Of a DNA stretch of 64,000 bases, positions 59,779 through 64,000 are shown in pieces (the stretch's first letter is position 1; each line of letters opens with the position of its first letter). This DNA comes from Pseudotabrizicola sp051200875 (GTDB lineage: Bacteria; Pseudomonadota; Alphaproteobacteria; Rhodobacterales; Rhodobacteraceae). The translations under genes were made by a program, and so were the position numbers. The stretch is from contig NZ_CP195191.1 in the NCBI RefSeq assembly GCF_051200875.1, forward strand, positions 2,914,001 to 2,978,000, written 5' to 3'. Below the pieces are notes generated by a model, which was not told where the DNA came from, did not search any database, and worked only from the letters and a program-made list of their open reading frames with translations.

Positions 59779-60888
59779 ATGGCGTTGTTCAGTTTTCTCG
59801 ATGTTGGTTTCACCTATCGCAGCCTTCAGGCAGAGATGGATGCGGCCTACAGGGCGGTGATGGATTCGGGTTATTTCATCGGTGGAAAGGCTTTGGATCA
59901 GTTCGAAGCCGACTATGCCGAATGGTGCGGTGCGCGGCATTGTATTGGCCTTGGCAATGGGCTTGAGGCTTTGGTCTTGCCATTAAGAGCCAAGGGAATT
60001 GGACCCGGTGACGAGGTGATTGTTCCCGCGAATACGTTCATTGCGACATGGCTTGCCGTGGCGCAGACAGGCGCAACGGTCGTTCCTGTCGATGCCGATC
60101 CTGCGACGATGAATATTGATCTCGACCTGGTCGAGAAGGCTGTGACGCCGCGCACAAAAGCGATCATTCCGGTTCATCTGTACGGGGCTCCGGTGCCGTC
60201 TGCACGCTTGCGGGCGTTGGCCGAGGCGCATGGATTGTTCATTCTGGAAGACGCTGCTCAGGCGCATGGCGGAATGGATGAAAATCGTAAGGTTGGCACT
60301 TTGGGTCATGCCGCGGCTTTCAGCTTTTATCCGGGCAAGAACTTGGGGGCCTTTGGCGATGGCGGCGCGCTGGTCACAGATGATGATGACCTTGCCAAAG
60401 CGGTTAGAATGCTGGGCAACTATGGCTCTCAGGTCAAATATTACCATGAACTTCAAGGCGGCAATTCGCGACTGGACCCGCTGCAAGCGGCGTTCTTGTC
60501 GGTAAAATTGAAGCATCTGGATGCCTGGACCGAGCGGCGGCGGGAGATCGCTTCGGTTTACGATCGGGCTTTGTCGGGCCTAGCGGATCTGCGTCTGCCA
60601 GAAGTGGCGGCAGGAACGCAGCCGGTGTGGCACCTATATGTCGTGCGCCATCCAAAGCGGGAGGCGCTCCAAGCGGCCTTGGCCGCGCTAGAGGTGCCAA
60701 CCGCCCTGCACTACCCTGTGCCAAATCATCAAAGTGGGGCATTCAAGTCTGAATACGGTCATCTCTCTATGCCTGTCACGGAAGAGATCTGTTCTACTTG
60801 TTTAAGCTTGCCGATGGGCCCCCATCTCTCGATTGCGGATGGCGAAGAAATTGCTGCACGGGTCGGGCAGGCCCTACGCAGCCTCTGA
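59779..60888 (+). CDS. fdtB: DegT/DnrJ/EryC1 aminotransferase (FdtB-like)
   Basis: A 369-residue PLP-dependent sugar aminotransferase. The catalytic lysine is K187 in FYPGKNLGAFGDGG. The PLP-stacking region FILEDAAQAHGG (~155-165) and the conserved HLYGAPVPSARLRAL are present. With the FdtA-like protein just upstream it would make dTDP-3-amino-3,6-dideoxyhexose for the polysaccharide. The 3-amino sugar assignment comes from the neighbour; the aminotransferase alone could act elsewhere. Confidence 0.87.
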   Translation: MALFSFLDVGFTYRSLQAEMDAAYRAVMDSGYFIGGKALDQFEADYAEWCGARHCIGLGNGLEALVLPLRAKGIGPGDEVIVPANTFIATWLAVAQTGATVVPVDADPATMNIDLDLVEKAVTPRTKAIIPVHLYGAPVPSARLRALAEAHGLFILEDAAQAHGGMDENRKVGTLGHAAAFSFYPGKNLGAFGDGGALVTDDDDLAKAVRMLGNYGSQVKYYHELQGGNSRLDPLQAAFLSVKLKHLDAWTERRREIASVYDRALSGLADLRLPEVAAGTQPVWHLYVVRHPKREALQAALAALEVPTALHYPVPNHQSGAFKSEYGHLSMPVTEEICSTCLSLPMGPHLSIADGEEIAARVGQALRSL

Positions 60889-60903
60889 AAGAGGATGCGA
60901 GGC

Positions 60904-63900
60904 ATGCAGGCAACGTCATCAGTAACTTTTGCTGATTGCCCGGCAGACAGCAGTGTTTTGCCTGTTGGGTTTGATCGCCCCGCAACGCTGCACATTGTGA
61001 CGCCTGAGGCCGGATTGATCCGTTGGCAATCCGTGCTGCTGCAAGTTATGCGCGTCCTGCCCTTAGAACGCCATGTCGTTCTTTTCACGTCACCCTTCAA
61101 AGACAAACAGGCCTTGTCCCATATCGCTGCCGCTGGCGGATTTGTTATTCAGGGGCCGGACAATGTGACCGAGGCTGGCTACTGGCAATGGGTCGCCGGA
61201 CGGGTTGACCTGCTTTTGCCCCAGCGTGTGATGGTTCATTCTGCTCCAACAGATCAGGTAGCAGTTGCAGCCGCGAAGCGTTTGGCGCGAAGAATGGGCA
61301 AGCGGCTTTACCTCTTGCACGGCCAGACCACGCAAGGTGCGATTGTTCCGGGGTTTATTGACCCAGAGTTCGCCGACGCACTTCATATCCTTGGCCCGGC
61401 TGTTTCCAAACCGATGCTTCGCAGGGCCATGAGCGACTGCGGGATTGCCGTCAAACCGAGACTCGCAGAACTTGGTCTGATCTTTGATCCAGAAAACAAT
61501 CCGTCGACGTCGGATTATAGTGTGCAAAGGCCAGTTCTTGGTGGTTTGGACGCTCGAGGCGTTATGAAGTCGTTCAGGCGGCTGGCGAAGCGGCTAGCCG
61601 AAACCGGTCAACAAATCAGTCTGAGCGATCCTTTTGGTCGAAACCTGACGACGTCCACCTCTTGTTCTAGCGACGATCTGGACCTCATTGGAATTGATTG
61701 GCTGGCTGACTTTATTCTGGAGGTCGTGAAAGCGACGAATGGGCGGCATATCCACATCGGGCCCTCTGACCCGCGCTTAGGTCAGGCGGTTCAGGTCCGG
61801 TTGAAGGAGGTGGACCTGAACACTGATCGTGTGGTGTTCGTAAGCGAAGAAGGAGCTGTTGCCAACATCCTGCGGCATTTCGGGGTCAATGTGTTCTTTG
61901 GCAATTTGCCCGGAATTTCCCATTCCATGGGGTTTTGCGCGGCCGCATGGTCGCGTGTGGCGATTGCCCGTTTCACCGGAGATGGTGCTGAAAATCTTGG
62001 ACTGCTTGGCACGATTGATTGGTCAGACGTTTCTGTCCTGGCAGAGCTTCTTCGGAAAGGTTTCACCGCCCCCGACCTTAGTCAGAGAGGCGATCAGGCA
62101 CGGGACTGGTACGAGCGCCGGTGCAGCGCGGAACGGTTCGCACGTCGATTGAAAGCCGTTCTGGATGTAACGGAGGGGCGTCTTTCTGGAAACGTTTCAG
62201 AGGAAGAAACGGTCTCGGCTTTTAATCGTTTGTTTGATGCCGATTACTATCTTTCGCGCTATCCGGATATTGCCAAGGCCAAGATCGACCCGCGTCGCCA
62301 TTATCGCGATAACGGAGAGCGTGAGGGAAGGTCACCCAACCCGCTGTTCAGTCCTTGGCATTATCGTGCACAATTGCCGAAGGGGACTGTAGGAGAAAAG
62401 GCAAGCCTGCTGGCCCATTACCTGCGTTACGGTGAAAAGCGTGGGTTGACGCCGCATCCTTATTTCGTACCTGCCTGCGCAGAAAACGCCTTGTCGCGGT
62501 TGGAAAATCATTCCCAGAAAATCAAGGCTGAACAGGCGAGCGTCCTAGAGCGCTATCTTGAAGCAGGCTCGGTCGCGATCCAGCCGCATCCATTGTTTGA
62601 CCCGAAACACTATGCGCGTGCCCGCGGCTTTGATGCCGATACCACTCCGCATCTGCTGCATTACCTGACTGTCGGTTGCAAAGCAGGCCTCAGCCCTCAC
62701 CCGTTGATACGCCCCGAGATAGTGCGAGATTGGGGCGCAAACGACATTCTTGAAGGCTTGCTTTATTGGCTTGGAAAACCGGAAGCGTCGCCAAGCGAAC
62801 CTTCTCCTGATCCCTTGCATGACCCGGCACATCTTTGTGGTGAGGATGCAAAGAGATATCGTTGGGCCGCTCCGAATACGTTGTGGGCTCACCTGATTGA
62901 AGGAAACCGGCTGGATCGCGGCACCCACGCGCTGATAGACCCAAGCTTTGTGTCCGAGCGGCGGCCAGAGACCTGTATTTCCATGCGGTCGCTGTTGCTG
63001 GATCTTGCAGAAGGCAAGCTGTCTCGGGTTGATACCCACCCACTTGTCAGTGCTTCACACATTTTGTCTCAGGCGCCTTGGTGCTCCGACCACCCGACGC
63101 GCCACTATGTGCTGAAGGGTAATGAAGAAAACATAGACCCGCATCCTTGGTTCTCGACCGCCTTTTATCTTTCCCAGTCAGAAGAAGCGCGGGCGAAATC
63201 GGCGAATGCCTTGGTGCATTATTTGGTCAAGGGGCAATTTGATGGTTTGCTGCCCCATCCGTTCTTTGACGGAAACGATTACTGGCAACGCTATCTTAAA
63301 TCCCGTGAAGGCGGGTCGCCCCTATTGCACTATGCAGCAGTAGGGGCCGGGGTATTCCGCACCGTTCAGCCCCACGATCCGGCGCTGCGGAACTCCATGC
63401 TTCGTATGGTTGAAGCATTGGTCCAACAGTCTGATGATGATCAGGCAAAGATCATGCTTGCTGAGGCAATTCATCCATCCACGGCGGCACCCCATCCGAC
63501 CTTGGCGGTCGAGGTTCGACGGGCCTTGGACAAAGCGCCCGAAAGCATGGATCTGCAGCCCGCGCTTGGCGGTTCATCAGTATCTTTGACCCGGCCTGCG
63601 GTGGTGGCTCATGGCCATATCGCACCATCCCCGCCGAAGTTCGATGTTCCCGAGATCCGGGTCGGGATGTGCCGTCGAGCGACTGTCGCCGGCGGTGCTG
63701 ACGGCATTGGCACGCAAGATGGCGGCTGGTGGCCGATTGGGCCAGAACAGGGGCCGCTTCCCGGAAGCGAATTGGCACGACTTGGTGCCTTCGCTGTTCG
63801 GCCTCAAACCGCAGTCGCGGCGCGCCGCAATGATGCAGTTCTGCTTCGTAGTCACGTTTCGGGACAATCTTTTGGCGAGGCAATTTTTGCCTGTGGCAGT

Positions 63901-64000
63901 TCCGACGACAGGTTGGATCATTTCCTGCTTGAGGTTTTGCCACGAGCTATTCTTGCCGCCCAAATAGCTCCTGCCGATGTTCCTGTTCTGACCGAGGCTG
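60904..64000 (+). CDS. Large GT61-like polysaccharide protein, 3' truncated by window
   Basis: An open frame runs without a stop to the window end (1032 codons seen). Residues ~1-400 are unfamiliar alpha/beta with GT-like character (VVLFTSPFKDKQAL; LYLLHGQTTQGAIVPG). From ~440 to ~860 there are repeated units of the FDADYYLSRYPDIAKAKIDP / HYLRYGEKRGLTPHPYF type, common in polysaccharide-synthesis proteins. The last ~50 residues (LDHFLLEVLPRAILAAQIA) resemble the start of a GT61 (DUF563) glycosyltransferase core. The ATG at 60904 has AGAGG nine bases upstream; an in-frame ATG at 60895 is less well placed. The true end lies outside the window. Confidence 0.78.
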   Translation, partial: MQATSSVTFADCPADSSVLPVGFDRPATLHIVTPEAGLIRWQSVLLQVMRVLPLERHVVLFTSPFKDKQALSHIAAAGGFVIQGPDNVTEAGYWQWVAGRVDLLLPQRVMVHSAPTDQVAVAAAKRLARRMGKRLYLLHGQTTQGAIVPGFIDPEFADALHILGPAVSKPMLRRAMSDCGIAVKPRLAELGLIFDPENNPSTSDYSVQRPVLGGLDARGVMKSFRRLAKRLAETGQQISLSDPFGRNLTTSTSCSSDDLDLIGIDWLADFILEVVKATNGRHIHIGPSDPRLGQAVQVRLKEVDLNTDRVVFVSEEGAVANILRHFGVNVFFGNLPGISHSMGFCAAAWSRVAIARFTGDGAENLGLLGTIDWSDVSVLAELLRKGFTAPDLSQRGDQARDWYERRCSAERFARRLKAVLDVTEGRLSGNVSEEETVSAFNRLFDADYYLSRYPDIAKAKIDPRRHYRDNGEREGRSPNPLFSPWHYRAQLPKGTVGEKASLLAHYLRYGEKRGLTPHPYFVPACAENALSRLENHSQKIKAEQASVLERYLEAGSVAIQPHPLFDPKHYARARGFDADTTPHLLHYLTVGCKAGLSPHPLIRPEIVRDWGANDILEGLLYWLGKPEASPSEPSPDPLHDPAHLCGEDAKRYRWAAPNTLWAHLIEGNRLDRGTHALIDPSFVSERRPETCISMRSLLLDLAEGKLSRVDTHPLVSASHILSQAPWCSDHPTRHYVLKGNEENIDPHPWFSTAFYLSQSEEARAKSANALVHYLVKGQFDGLLPHPFFDGNDYWQRYLKSREGGSPLLHYAAVGAGVFRTVQPHDPALRNSMLRMVEALVQQSDDDQAKIMLAEAIHPSTAAPHPTLAVEVRRALDKAPESMDLQPALGGSSVSLTRPAVVAHGHIAPSPPKFDVPEIRVGMCRRATVAGGADGIGTQDGGWWPIGPEQGPLPGSELARLGAFAVRPQTAVAARRNDAVLLRSHVSGQSFGEAIFACGSSDDRLDHFLLEVLPRAILAAQIAPADVPVLTEA

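Overview
The window looks like the chromosome of a high-GC alphaproteobacterium, most probably a member of the Rhodobacteraceae. The tail genes (DUF2460, DUF2163, NlpC/P60 and a GTA-type TIM-barrel protein) are of the kind shared by Rhodobacterales prophages and gene transfer agents. RTX proteins and a polysaccharide locus follow further along. No 16S rRNA or other taxonomic marker is present, so this rests on gene families and composition.

Region 1 (about 0.35-30.8 kb) is a siphovirus-type prophage, almost all on the minus strand. Read right to left it has the integrase, a putative DNA-binding gene set inside an inverted repeat, an HTH gene, a lambda-O-like replication gene with iterons in its coding sequence, and a ParB / DNA methyltransferase / PLP-fold cluster. 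A class II tRNA-like gene and a divergent plus-strand trio of small genes follow. Then come packaging (TerS, TerL, gpW-like, portal, protease-capsid fusion), head completion, tail tube, a G/GT pair with a lambda-like -1 frameshift site, tape measure, baseplate or host-recognition proteins, endolysin and holin. A gene of different composition, encoding a membrane and coiled-coil protein, sits between head-completion genes as a likely moron.

Region 2 (30.9-40.7 kb) is a plus-strand defence operon: a small RHH regulator, a DUF499 ATPase, a DUF3780 protein, a DUF1156 DNA methyltransferase and a PLD/SNF2 helicase. The genes overlap or are tightly spaced. This matches the helicase-methylase-ATPase (Hma-type) anti-phage systems. 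It ends next to a 3' fragment of an initiator tRNA (40881-40925) with its terminator. That is the expected scar of tRNA-fMet-targeted integration, so the defence operon appears to ride between the integrase and the right attachment site. The left end is not in the window.

Region 3 (41.0-45.7 kb) holds a ParE/ParD-type toxin-antitoxin pair, a UvrD-like helicase with C-terminal zinc ribbons, and an intact IS5-family (IS427-like) insertion sequence. The IS abuts the last 14 codons of an otherwise missing RTX gene.

Region 4 (45.8-64.0 kb) carries four RTX (type I secreted, Ca2+-binding) proteins with related C-terminal secretion domains, one fused to a putative clan-A glycosidase domain. It continues with a polysaccharide locus: a GT2-hexapeptide fusion, a Wza-type export lipoprotein, an FdtA-like sugar ketoisomerase, a DegT aminotransferase, and a large GT61-like protein running off the window. 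The RTX proteins may be secreted surface or matrix partners of that polysaccharide, but no type I secretion genes are visible here.
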